Positions 7,007-15,100 of a stretch of DNA of 19,082 bases are shown in pieces. Position 1 is the stretch's first letter, and each line of letters starts with the position of its first letter. The DNA lies in assembly GCA_030450335.1 (NCBI GenBank), contig JAKDIS010000042.1, forward strand, positions 1-19,082, read 5' to 3'. The DNA comes from Corynebacterium sp. Its GTDB lineage: Bacteria > Actinomycetota > Actinomycetes > Mycobacteriales > Mycobacteriaceae. The translations under genes were made by a program, and so were the position numbers. The notes beneath the pieces were generated by a model that saw only the letters and a program-made list of their open reading frames with translations, searched no databases and was not told the DNA's origin.

Positions 7007-8425
7007 CTAGTTCTCCTGGCTGGTCGGGTGTCCGGCGGAGGTGTCGAGCACGGAGGCGGGGTCGCCGCGTCCGATCCCCGGGTCCCCGGCAGCGTCGGTG
7101 GGGGCCGCGGCGGCGTCGGCGGAGCTTGCGCCGGAGCCGGCCAGGGCGTGGACGAGGGTGTCGTTGTCGGTGGCTGCGGGGGCCCCGGGCTCGGCAGCGT
7201 CAGCGGCGCTGGCGGCGTTGGTGGCGGCGGTAGCGTCCGCGGCGGTGGCGGCGTCCTCGGGGGACAGGCCGTGCTCGTCCCAGTCCTCGTTGACGTTGTC
7301 GGCGTGCACCGGCTGCTTACGCGCCTTGTACACGATCAGGCCCACACCGATGGCCAGGATCAGGAAGGAGAACAGCGAACCGACGGCCATCGAGGTGGCC
7401 TCGGCGACCAGGTTGGACGCCGACCACACCAGCCAGGACGCGGCGGCGGCGAGCGGCAGGGTGGTGACCCAGGCGATGGCCATGCGTCCGGCGACGCTCC
7501 AGCGGACCTTCGCACCGGGCTTGCCGACACCGGAGCCCAGGATCGAGCCGGTGGCCACGTGGGTGGTGGACAGCGCCATACCCATGTGCGCGGAGGTCAG
7601 GATGATCGCGGCCGAGGAGGTCTCGGCGGCCATGCCCTGCGGGGAGGTGATCTCCACCAGGCCCTTGCCCAGGGTGCGGATCACGCGCCAGCCGCCGGCG
7701 TAGGTGCCCGCGGCGATGGCGATGGCACAGCTCGCGGTGACCCAGAAGGGCATGTCCGCGGCGGCGTCCAGGTTCCCGCTGGCGACGAGGGCGAGGAAGA
7801 TGACGCCCATCGTCTTCTGCGCGTCGGAGGTACCGTGCGCCAGGGCGACCAGGGAGGCGGAGCCGATCTGGCCGAGGCGGAAGAGGTTGTCGCGCTCGCC
7901 TTCACGGGTGCGACGGGTGAGCTTGAAGACCCCGGCGGTGCCGACGAAGGCGACCAGCCCGGCGATCACCGGGGCGGCCAGCGCCGGCACGATGATCTTC
8001 TGCAGGACGCCGTCCCACACCACGCCGGAGACGCCGAGGGCGGCGATCGCCGCGCCGATCAGGCCGCCGAACAGGGCGTGGGAGGAGCTGGAGGGGAGCC
8101 CGAAGAGCCAGGTGAACAGGTTCCAGAGGATGCCGCCGATGAGACCGGCGAAGACCACGAGCAGAAGCTTGTCGGCCTCCGCGACGACGCTGAGGTCGAA
8201 GTCCTCCAGGTTCACGATGCCGTTGGCGACGGTCTTGGCGACCTCCACGGAGAGGAACGCTCCGACGAGGTTCAGCAGGCCCGCGAGGGCGACGGCCGTC
8301 TTCGGCTTCAGGGCTTTGGTGGCGATGGAGGTGGCCATCGCGTTGGCGGTGTCGTGGAAACCGTTGGTGAAGTCGAACGCCAGGGCGGTCCCGATCACGA
8401 GCACGAGGATGAGAAGCTCAGTCAC
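7007..8425 (-). CDS. pit: Low-affinity inorganic phosphate transporter, PiT family
   Basis: This inner-membrane carrier probably imports phosphate (as metal-phosphate) with protons. The 472-residue protein shows the duplicated PiT signature. The N-terminal copy is FDFTNGFHDTANAMATSIAT (near 17-36). The second is LAHGTSDAQKTMGVIFL in the middle, with STTHVATGSILGSGVG further on. About ten hydrophobic helices are visible, ending near residue 365. A hydrophilic Ala/Asp-rich tail of about 100 residues follows, longer than in most PiT proteins and probably disordered. The start is GTG 8425, placed 7 nt after a GATATT box. The 95-residue membrane protein follows in the same operon. A phosphate carrier next to men genes is also seen in mycobacteria (PitA). 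Confidence 0.92.
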   Translation of the reverse strand: MTELLILVLVIGTALAFDFTNGFHDTANAMATSIATKALKPKTAVALAGLLNLVGAFLSVEVAKTVANGIVNLEDFDLSVVAEADKLLLVVFAGLIGGILWNLFTWLFGLPSSSSHALFGGLIGAAIAALGVSGVVWDGVLQKIIVPALAAPVIAGLVAFVGTAGVFKLTRRTREGERDNLFRLGQIGSASLVALAHGTSDAQKTMGVIFLALVASGNLDAAADMPFWVTASCAIAIAAGTYAGGWRVIRTLGKGLVEITSPQGMAAETSSAAIILTSAHMGMALSTTHVATGSILGSGVGKPGAKVRWSVAGRMAIAWVTTLPLAAAASWLVWSASNLVAEATSMAVGSLFSFLILAIGVGLIVYKARKQPVHADNVNEDWDEHGLSPEDAATAADATAATNAASAADAAEPGAPAATDNDTLVHALAGSGASSADAAAAPTDAAGDPGIGRGDPASVLDTSAGHPTSQEN

Positions 8426-8432
8426 ACCTAGA

Positions 8433-8461
8433 AATATCCCGCTTATCGGCGCAAACGTCTA
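8433..8461 (-). promoter_or_regulatory. Promoter of pit, probably leaderless
   Basis: On the minus strand TAGACG (8461-8456), a 17-nt spacer and GATATT (8438-8433) are followed by 7 nt and GTG 8425. No Shine-Dalgarno sequence is suitably placed. The -10 deviates from TANNNT at its first base. Confidence 0.45.
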
Positions 8462-8477
8462 CTCCCCGGACGTCGAC

Positions 8478-8598
8478 GGGGGTATTAAATGGGGGTATAT
8501 CGTATTCACTTAAGCGGGTCGGACAGGCGGCATAACCGCAGGTCGTGGAAGTGGTCGTATTCACCGCGAATGACGGAACAGGTAAACAGTGGGTGAAT
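8478..8598. promoter_or_regulatory. Candidate regulator binding repeats upstream of pit
   Basis: Two GGGGGTAT copies 13 bp apart lie about 20 bp upstream of the pit -35. Two perfect TCGTATTCAC copies 55 bp apart and an inverted ATTCAC lie further out. Such direct repeats suit a response regulator. Given the phosphate carrier, a PhoR-type regulator is an obvious but untested candidate. Confidence 0.35.
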
Positions 8599-8787
8599 TC
8601 AAGGGAAAATCGGAAAGTGTGCTAGCGGAGTGACCTGCGGAATGAATCCGGGGCTGGACTGATCGTTGACCCCGCCCATCATCGCCCCTGTTCTCGCAGG
8701 ACGCTGACCTCCGGCTCCCCGGATTCACATGTGGCACTCAGGTACCGGTGCCGGGCTGTGCCGTCCCCCGGCGGGCCCGGCGCCCCG

Positions 8788-9732
8788 TCAGTAGTAGTAG
8801 GGGAACTCGTCCCACCGCGGCGCCCGCTTCTTCAGGAAGGAGTCGCGGCCTTCCACGGCCTCGTCGGTCATGTACGCCAGGCGGGTGGCCTCCCCGGCGA
8901 AGACCTGCTGGCCCATGAGTCCGTCGTCGGGCAGGTTGAAGGCGAACTTCAGCATGCGCTGCGCCGTCGGGGACTTGCCGTTGATCTCGCGCGCCCACTG
9001 CACCGCGGTGTCCTCCAGCTCGATGTGGTCGGCGACCTCGTTGACCGCGCCCATCTGCATCATGCGCTCGGCGGAGTAGGAGCGTCCCAGGAAGAAGATC
9101 TCGCGGGCGTTCTTCTGACCGACCTGCTTGGCCAGGTAGGCCGAGCCGTAGCCGGCGTCGAAGGATCCCACGTCGGCGTCGGTCTGCTTGAACATGCCGT
9201 GCTCGCGCGAGGCGATGGTCAGGTCGCACACCACGTGCAGGCTGTGTCCGCCGCCGGCGGCCCAGCCGTTGACCACGGCGATGACGACCTTCGGCATCGT
9301 GCGGATCAACCGCTGCACCTCGAGGATGTGCAGGCGTCCGCCCTCGGCCTTGACGCGGGCCTCGTCGACCTTGTCCGCGGTGGCCTCGGTGACGTCACCG
9401 TCGTGCTCGGTGGCGTACTGGTAGCCGGAACGGCCGCGGATGCGCTGGTCGCCGCCGGAGCAGAACGCCCAGCCACCGTCCTTCGGGCTCGGCCCGTTGC
9501 CGGTCAGCAGGATCGTGCCCACGTCGGGGGAGCGCCGTGCGTGGTCGAGCGCGCGGTAGAGCTCGTCGACGGTGTGCGGTCGGAAGGCGTTGCGCACCTC
9601 GGGACGGTCGAAGGCGATGCGCACGATGCCGTTCTCGCGTCCTTCACCGGCGTGCCGGTGGTAGGTGATGTCGTCGAAGTCGAAGCCGGGGACCTCGCGC
9701 CACTGGGAAGGGTCAAAAGGATTGTCGCTCAT
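8788..9732 (-). CDS. menB: 1,4-dihydroxy-2-naphthoyl-CoA synthase MenB
   Basis: MenB closes the second ring of the naphthoquinone by an intramolecular Claisen condensation of OSB-CoA. From ATG 9732 the cytoplasmic crotonase-fold protein has 314 residues, the usual actinobacterial length. SGGDQRIRGRSGYQY (92-106) forms the CoA/oxyanion region and is diagnostic for MenB. VNGWAAGGGHSLHVVCDL (154-171) gives the second oxyanion-hole glycine. VGSFDAGYGSAYL (188-200) includes the active-site Asp192. It ends with WDEFPYYY. An upstream in-frame ATG at 9756 is rejected because a TACGAT -10 box lies between the two and ends 6 nt before ATG 9732. The gene is divergent from menC, with only 22 bp between the two start codons. 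Confidence 0.96.
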   Translation of the reverse strand: MSDNPFDPSQWREVPGFDFDDITYHRHAGEGRENGIVRIAFDRPEVRNAFRPHTVDELYRALDHARRSPDVGTILLTGNGPSPKDGGWAFCSGGDQRIRGRSGYQYATEHDGDVTEATADKVDEARVKAEGGRLHILEVQRLIRTMPKVVIAVVNGWAAGGGHSLHVVCDLTIASREHGMFKQTDADVGSFDAGYGSAYLAKQVGQKNAREIFFLGRSYSAERMMQMGAVNEVADHIELEDTAVQWAREINGKSPTAQRMLKFAFNLPDDGLMGQQVFAGEATRLAYMTDEAVEGRDSFLKKRAPRWDEFPYYY

Positions 9733-9738
9733 GGGACC

Positions 9739-9748
9739 ATCGTAGGGT
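9739..9748. promoter_or_regulatory. Overlapping back-to-back -10 boxes of menB and menC
   Basis: Ten base pairs carry TACGAT on the minus strand (9744-9739) and TAGGGT on the plus strand (9743-9748), sharing the central TA. Each ends exactly 6 nt before an ATG: menB at 9732 and menC at 9755. Both transcripts should be leaderless, and two polymerases could not occupy both promoters at once. The -35 regions would fall inside the opposite gene and are weak. Confidence 0.6.
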
Positions 9749-9754
9749 GTGGTC

Positions 9755-10807
9755 ATGCTGCCTCACGCCCTTCCGTCCCTTTCCGAGCTCAGCGACCGGG
9801 CCCGCGTGGTCACCTGCCCGCTGCGTGTGCCCTTCCGCGGCGTCACCGAGCGCGAGCTGATGCTCCTCGAGGCACCGTCCGGCTGGGTCGAGTGGTCGCC
9901 GTTCCTGGAGTACGGGGCCCCGGAGGCCTCCCGCTGGCTGCGCAGCGCCGTGGAGCTCGGCTGGGGTGAGGTGGCCGCGCCCACCACGGGGTCAGTGGAG
10001 GTCAACGCCACGATCCCCGCGGTGGACGTCTCGGTCGACCCGGAGGCCGTGCCGCGCTTGCTGGAGCGTTACCCCGGGTGCACCACCGTGAAGGTGAAGG
10101 TCGCCGAGAAGGGACAGACGCTGGAGGACGACCTGGCGCGGGTGCGCGCCGTGCGTGAGGCGCGTCCCGGCATCGCCGTGCGGGTCGACGCCAACGCCGG
10201 CTGGACCGTGGACGAGGCCTTCGAGGCCGCGACCGCGCTGACCGACCCCTCGCGCGGCGGCGGGCCCCTGGACTACGTGGAGCAGCCGTGCGCCACCGTC
10301 GCCGAGCTCGCCGAACTGCGCAAGCGCCTCGGCTCGCGCGGCATGATGGTGCGCGTCGCCGCCGACGAACTCATCCGCAAGTCCACCGACTCGATGGCCG
10401 CGGTGCAGGCCGGGGCCTGCGACGTGGCCGTGCTCAAGGCCGCGCCGCTGGGCGGGGTGTCGCAGGTCCGCGCGATCGCCGAGGAGGTCGGATGCTTCGG
10501 CGTGGCCGTCACCGTGTCCTCCGCCCTGGAGTCCGGGGTGGGCATGTACGCCGGCATCCTCGCGGCGGCGACGCTGCCGGGCTACACCGACGACGACGAG
10601 ATGACTGTCGTCCCGCAGGCCGCGGGCCTGGCCACTGGCTCGCTGTACGCCGAGGACATCTGCGCGCCGCGCCAGATCGTGGACGGACGCCTCGCCGTGG
10701 AACCGCTGACGCCCGACGCCGACCGGCTCGACGCCCTGGCGTCCTCCGCCGAGCGCCGCGACTGGTGGTTCGAGCGCCTCGCGGCGTCCTACCGGCACCT
10801 GGGGTGA
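9755..10807 (+). CDS. menC: o-Succinylbenzoate synthase MenC
   Basis: MenC dehydrates SHCHC to o-succinylbenzoate. It is an enolase-superfamily enzyme and the 350-residue protein carries the full catalytic set. KVK in TVKVKVAE gives Lys113/Lys115 on the second strand. Metal ligands are Asp145 (RVDANAGW), Glu176 (VEQPC) and Asp204 (AADE), and Lys228 (VLKAAPLGG) is the opposite acid/base. The N-terminal capping domain starts at [21 protein letters not shown] 9755 is chosen over the in-frame GTG 9749, which falls in the spacer after the TAGGGT -10 box. It is divergent from menB and 48 nt upstream of the UvrA-like gene. Confidence 0.95.
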   Translation: MLPHALPSLSELSDRARVVTCPLRVPFRGVTERELMLLEAPSGWVEWSPFLEYGAPEASRWLRSAVELGWGEVAAPTTGSVEVNATIPAVDVSVDPEAVPRLLERYPGCTTVKVKVAEKGQTLEDDLARVRAVREARPGIAVRVDANAGWTVDEAFEAATALTDPSRGGGPLDYVEQPCATVAELAELRKRLGSRGMMVRVAADELIRKSTDSMAAVQAGACDVAVLKAAPLGGVSQVRAIAEEVGCFGVAVTVSSALESGVGMYAGILAAATLPGYTDDDEMTVVPQAAGLATGSLYAEDICAPRQIVDGRLAVEPLTPDADRLDALASSAERRDWWFERLAASYRHLG

Positions 10808-10842
10808 GCCGTAGCGAGGTCGGCCCACCCCGCGCCTTCGGC

Positions 10843-10848
10843 TATAAA
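10843..10848 (+). promoter_or_regulatory. -10 box of the UvrA-like gene
   Basis: TATAAA is followed by 7 nt and ATG 10856. The intervening GGGG could act as a weak ribosome binding site if transcription begins further upstream at menC. The gene therefore probably has its own promoter although it follows menC closely. Confidence 0.45.
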
Positions 10849-10855
10849 GGGGCCA

Positions 10856-13185
10856 ATGAGCGACAGCCACGACACCATCCACGTCCGGGGTGCCCGGGCG
10901 AACAACCTCAAGAACATCGACGTCGACCTGCCCAAGCGCAAGCTCACCGTGGTCACCGGCGTCTCCGGGTCCGGTAAGTCCTCGCTGGTGTTCGGTACCG
11001 TCGCCGCGGAGTCGCGCCGGCTGATCGACGAGACCTACAGCGCGTTCATCCAGGGCTTCATGCCCAGCCTGCCGCGACCGGACGTGGACGTCCTGGAGAA
11101 CCTCTCGCCGGCGATCATCATCGACCAGGAACGCATGGGCGCGAACTCACGCTCCACCGTCGGCACCGCCACCGACGCGTCCTCCCTGGTGCGGCTGCTG
11201 TTCAGCCGCCTGTCGCAGCCGTACGTCGGCGCCTCTGGCCACTTCTCCTTCAACCTCCCCGAGGGCTGGTGCCCGACTTGTGAGGGCACCGGCGTGGGCG
11301 CCACGCTGGACCTGTCGGCATTCCTCGACGAGTCGAAGTCGCTGAACGAGGGCGCGATCGACGCGCCGGGCTTCGGCGTGGGGGACTGGTACTGGTCGTC
11401 CTACGCGAAGAACCCGCGCCTGGACCCGGACGTCCCGGTCGCCGACTTCACCGAGGAGCAGCGCGAGTTCTTCCTGTACGCCCCGGCGCAGAAGATCAAG
11501 GTCCCGAAGGAAGACAAGGACGCCAACGGCGGATTCTCCACCCTGAGCTACGACGGGCTGGTCACCCGCATCCGCCGCCTGTGGATCGACCGCGACACCC
11601 CGCCGAAGCAGAAGCAGATCGTGAACTTCGTGGAGCGCATCAGCACCACCGGCCCGTGTCCGGACTGCCACGGCACCCGCCTCAAGGAGGCGTCGCGCAC
11701 GGCCACCGTCGCCGGATGCACCATCGGCGAGTGGAACTCCACGCAGGTCACAGAGCTCCGCGAGCTCGTGCTGGCGCTGGACGCCGAACCCTCGGTGGCA
11801 CCCGTGCGCACCAACCTGCTCGGCATGCTCGACAACCTGGTGGACGTGGGCCTGGGCTACCTCAGCCTCGACCGCCCGGCGGGCACCCTGTCCGGCGGTG
11901 AGGCGCAGCGGGTGAAGATGATCCGCCACCTCGGGTCGTCCTTGTCGGACGTCACGTACGTCTTCGACGAGCCGACCATCGGGCTGCACCCGCACGACAT
12001 CGACCGGATGATCGACCTGCTGCGCCGCATCCGCGACAAGGGCAACACCGTGCTCGTCGTCGAGCACAAACCCGAGGTCATCGCCGCCGCCGACCACGTG
12101 GTCGACGTCGGTCCGGGCTCCGGCGACGCCGGCGGCGAGATCGTGTTCGCCGGCACCTACGAGGGTCTGCGCGGGGCGGACACCGTCACCGCGCGCTCCC
12201 TGGAGCGCGGCGTGAGCCTGCGCGGACACGTGCGCGAGGCCACCGGCACGATCGCGCTGCAGCACGTCAACGACAACAACCTGAAGGACGTCTCGGTCGA
12301 CGTGCCCCTCGGCGTGCTCACCGTGGTCACCGGCGTGGCGGGGTCGGGCAAGTCCTCGCTGGTGCACGGCGGGCTGACCGGCAGGGACGGGGTCACGGTG
12401 GTGGACCAGTCCGGGATCCGCGGCTCGCGCCGCTCCACCCCGGCGACCTACACCGGTCTGCTCGACGACGTGCGCAAGCTCTTCGCCCGGGCGAACAAGG
12501 CCGCCGGGGCGACACCGGCGCACTTCAGTCCGAACTCCGAGGGCGCGTGCCCGGTGTGCAACGGCCTCGGCGTGGTCTACACCGACCTGGCGATCATGGC
12601 GGGGGTGTCCACCCCGTGCGAGGAGTGCGGGGGACGCCGCTTCCGACCGGAGGTCCTGGAGTTCACCCTGGCCGGACGCACCATCAGCGACGTACTGGAC
12701 ATGACGGTGCGGGCCGCCCGCGAGTTCTTCGCCGGGGAGGTGAAGGCCAGTGCGGGTTCGCGCAACGTGGTGGCGGTGCTGGAGCGCCTGGCCCAGGTGG
12801 GGCTGGGGTACCTGCGCCTCGGTCAGCCGTTGAACACCCTGTCCGGCGGCGAGCGGCAGCGTCTGAAGCTCGCGGCGAAGATCGGTGAGGGGCTCAAGGG
12901 TGTGGACGGAGACACGTCATCGTGCTCGACGAGCCGACCTCGGGCCTGCACCTGGCGGACACCGGCACGCTGGTCACGATGATGCAGTCGCTGGTCGACG
13001 ACGGCTACAGCCTCGTCGTCATCGAGCACAACATGGCGGTGATGGCGCAGGCCGACCACATCATCGACGTCGGCCCCGGGGCTGGCCACGAGGGTGGGCA
13101 GGTGGTGTTCACCGGCACGCCGGCGGAGCTGGTGGATGCGACGACCCTCACCGGACGCCACCTCGCCCGCGCGGTGGGCAGGTAG
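10856..13185 (+). CDS. UvrA-like ABC ATPase (short UvrA paralog), disrupted by a frameshift
   Basis: The product is a UvrA paralog with two ABC ATPase modules, about 776 residues if the frame is restored, against about 950 for true UvrA. Module 1 has Walker [10 protein letters not shown] (about 34-42), [10 protein letters not shown] (about 136), PCPDCHGTR (about 267), signature LSGGEAQR (about 345) and Walker [11 protein letters not shown]. Module 2 has Walker [10 protein letters not shown] (about 494), zinc-finger motifs CPVCNGLG and CEECGG (about 565-590) and LSGGERQR (about 662). The first frame then runs out of register near 12911 and stops at 12982. The missing Walker B/D-loop ([12 protein letters not shown]) and C-terminus continue one frame back to the stop at 13185. 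Short UvrA paralogs of this kind, such as DrrC, are linked to resistance to DNA-binding drugs; its role here is unknown. It sits between menC and menD. Confidence 0.85.
12905..12921 (+). other. Frameshift site in the UvrA-like gene
   Basis: Up to about GVDGD the first frame matches the family. From base 12913 the conserved [15 protein letters not shown] continues in the frame that begins one base earlier, equivalent to one missing base. No slippery heptamer is present, so a sequencing error or real mutation is more likely than programmed frameshifting. As written, the second ATPase site loses its Walker B. Confidence 0.8.
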
Positions 13186-13216
13186 GTCCGGCTGTGGTCG
13201 CGGCGAGGTCGACAGG

Positions 13217-13222
13217 TAGCGT
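13217..13222 (+). promoter_or_regulatory. -10 box of menD, leaderless arrangement
   Basis: TAGCGT is followed by 8 nt and GTG 13231. There is no convincing ribosome binding site. The box lies in the 45-bp gap after the UvrA-like gene. Confidence 0.4.
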
Positions 13223-13230
13223 CAGAGGGT

Positions 13231-15096
13231 GTGACTGACCTGATCGACACCCCCAACCACAGCGGCGACAACGGTAGCGACCACACGGGCGCCGCGCATC
13301 TGGCCCCGGCGACCCGCGTCGCGGCGGTCGTCGTGGACGCCCTCATCGCCAACGGGGTGCGCGAGGCGGTGGTCTGCCCGGGGTCCAGGTCGGCGCCGTT
13401 GGCGTTGGCCTTCGCCGAGGCGGACCGGCGTCACCGGCTGCGCCTGCACGTGCGCACGGACGAGCGGTCGGCGTCCTTCCTGGCGTTGGGCCTGGCCAAG
13501 CGCTCGGGACGGGCGGTGCCGGTGGTGATGACCTCCGGGTCGGCGGTGGCGAACTGCATGCCGGCGATGGTGGAGGCCACCGCCGCCGGGGTGCCGTTGA
13601 TCGTTTTGTCGGCGAACCGGCCGTGGGAGATGCTGGGCTCGGGGGCGAACCAGACCATCGACCAGTTCGGCATCTTCGGCAGCCACGCCGTGGAGGCCGT
13701 CGGCATCGACGCCGCCGTCCGTGGCTCTGAGGGGGACGCGCAGGACGCCGCATCCGCCGACGCCACCGTGCGCGACCGGGTGGCCCACGCCGTCTTGCAC
13801 GCCATGGGCCCGGTCGGGGCCGGCGGCGTGCAGGTCGACGTCCCCTTCGCCGAGCCCCTGGTCCCCGCCACCACGGCGGACGTGACCCTCGCCGCGACGC
13901 TCGCCGGCAGCGAGCGGAGCGTCCCGGACCGGCTGCGCACCCCGCACGACCCGGCGGCGACGGTGGACCTGTCGCTGCGCACCCTGGTGGTCACCGGTGA
14001 TGTGCGTGACCGCGTCTGGGCGCAGGAGGTCCTCGACGAGCTCGCGGGTGTGCCGACCATCGCCGAGCCCGGCAGCCCCGCCCCGGACACCCCGGTGCAC
14101 CCGGCCGCCGCGGGCCTGTTCGCCGCCGAGATCGGCGCGGGCGTCGGCGACGGCGACTACCGGGCGCAGATGCGTCCGGAGCAGATCGTCCTCGTCGGAC
14201 GTCCCACGCTGCACCGCGGCACCGCCCGGCTGCTGGCGGACCCGGCGATCCGGGTCGTGCCGGTCTCCGACCGTCCCACCGCCCCGAGTGTGGGACGTTC
14301 CGACGTCGACACCGCCGCACCGTTCCGTGGGGTGCGCGTCACCGGTGAGCACCCGCGCGGCTGGCTGCGCACCTGCGCCGCCGCCGGCGAGGTCGCCGCC
14401 ACGGCGGTGCGTGAGGAGATCGCCGCCGGTGAGTTCACCGGCCTGCACGTCGCCGCCGCGGTGACGGACAGCCTGTCGGACGGGGACGCAGTGGTGCTCG
14501 GGGCGTCCTCCGCCGTGCGCGACGCCTCACTGACCGGCCTGCCGTTCCCCGGCGTGCACGTGGTGACCAACCGCGGTGCCGCCGGCATCGACGGCACCGT
14601 GTCCACGGCCGTGGGTGTGGCCCTGGCGCACGCCTCGGCGGAACCGGACCTGATGCGTGCACCGCGCACCGTGGCGCTGATGGGTGACCTGACGTTCCTG
14701 CACGACGTCAACGGCCTGTCGGTGGGCCCGGGCGAACCGCGCCCGGAGAACCTGGTGATCGTGGTGTCCAACGACGACGGCGGCGCGATCTTCGAGACCC
14801 TCGAGGTCGGCGTACCGGGGCTGCGCGAGTTCGAGGACGGCGTGTCCGCCTTCGACCGGGTGGTGGGCACGCCCACCGGCGCGGACCTGGAGGCGCTGTG
14901 CGACGGCTACAACGTGGCGCACCGGCGCGTGACGAACATCAACGAACTGGCCCTGGCGCTGGAGGACCACGCCGAGGGCGCCGGTGGCATGCTCGTCGTC
15001 GAGGCCGCGGTGACACGCGCCCCGCGCGAGCGCATGCACCGTCAGCTCACGGAGAAGACCACTGTCACCCCGGCGACGCCGGCACAGGAGGGGTGA
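13231..15096 (+). CDS. menD: SEPHCHC synthase MenD
   Basis: MenD is the thiamine-diphosphate enzyme that adds the succinyl semialdehyde of 2-oxoglutarate to isochorismate, the first committed step of menaquinone synthesis. The 621-residue protein has VVCPGSRSAPLALAF (47-61) and RTDERSASF (75-83), with Glu79 in the place of the cofactor-activating glutamate. PVVMTSGSAVANCMPAMVEA follows. The C-terminal cofactor-binding domain has NRGAAGIDG and MGDLTF (about 483) leading to VSNDDGG (about 513). It is roughly 65-70 residues longer than MenD proteins of about 550, with extra Ala/Asp-rich sequence in the middle domain and N-terminus. The start GTG follows a TAGCGT box by 8 nt. A DUF3592 gene follows within 4 nt. 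Confidence 0.95.
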   Translation: MTDLIDTPNHSGDNGSDHTGAAHLAPATRVAAVVVDALIANGVREAVVCPGSRSAPLALAFAEADRRHRLRLHVRTDERSASFLALGLAKRSGRAVPVVMTSGSAVANCMPAMVEATAAGVPLIVLSANRPWEMLGSGANQTIDQFGIFGSHAVEAVGIDAAVRGSEGDAQDAASADATVRDRVAHAVLHAMGPVGAGGVQVDVPFAEPLVPATTADVTLAATLAGSERSVPDRLRTPHDPAATVDLSLRTLVVTGDVRDRVWAQEVLDELAGVPTIAEPGSPAPDTPVHPAAAGLFAAEIGAGVGDGDYRAQMRPEQIVLVGRPTLHRGTARLLADPAIRVVPVSDRPTAPSVGRSDVDTAAPFRGVRVTGEHPRGWLRTCAAAGEVAATAVREEIAAGEFTGLHVAAAVTDSLSDGDAVVLGASSAVRDASLTGLPFPGVHVVTNRGAAGIDGTVSTAVGVALAHASAEPDLMRAPRTVALMGDLTFLHDVNGLSVGPGEPRPENLVIVVSNDDGGAIFETLEVGVPGLREFEDGVSAFDRVVGTPTGADLEALCDGYNVAHRRVTNINELALALEDHAEGAGGMLVVEAAVTRAPRERMHRQLTEKTTVTPATPAQEG

Positions 15097-15100
15097 CGCC

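Larger units (their letters stand above)
8426..8787. other. 362-bp gene-free region upstream of pit, rich in short repeats
   Basis: No credible gene lies here on either strand. The half near pit is AT-richer than the rest of the window and holds the pit promoter, two GGGGGTAT direct repeats (8478-8485, 8491-8498), and the 8-bp inverted repeat CCCGCTTA/TAAGCGGG (8438-8445, 8511-8518). The 10-bp direct repeat TCGTATTCAC occurs at 8500-8509 and 8555-8564. ATTCAC recurs at 8593-8598 (minus) and 8723-8728 (plus). The half near menB is GC-rich; GGTGCCGGG (8747-8755) and CCCGGCGCC (8776-8784) could pair as a weak menB terminator. Confidence 0.6.

Noticed and set aside
7028..8431. 467-codon open frame antisense to pit
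   Set aside because: Gly/Asp/Val-rich composition without any domain, fully opposite a clear PiT transporter; long antisense frames are expected at 70% GC.
11147..12523. 458-codon open frame antisense to the UvrA-like gene
   Set aside because: His/Arg/Val-rich shadow of a recognised gene, with no motif or ribosome binding site.
12905..12921. Programmed -1 ribosomal frameshift in the UvrA-like gene
   Set aside because: No slippery heptamer and no evident downstream structure specific to the site; an error or mutation is simpler.
13222..14448. 408-codon open frame antisense to menD
   Set aside because: Composition is that of a shadow frame; menD motifs lie on the opposite strand.
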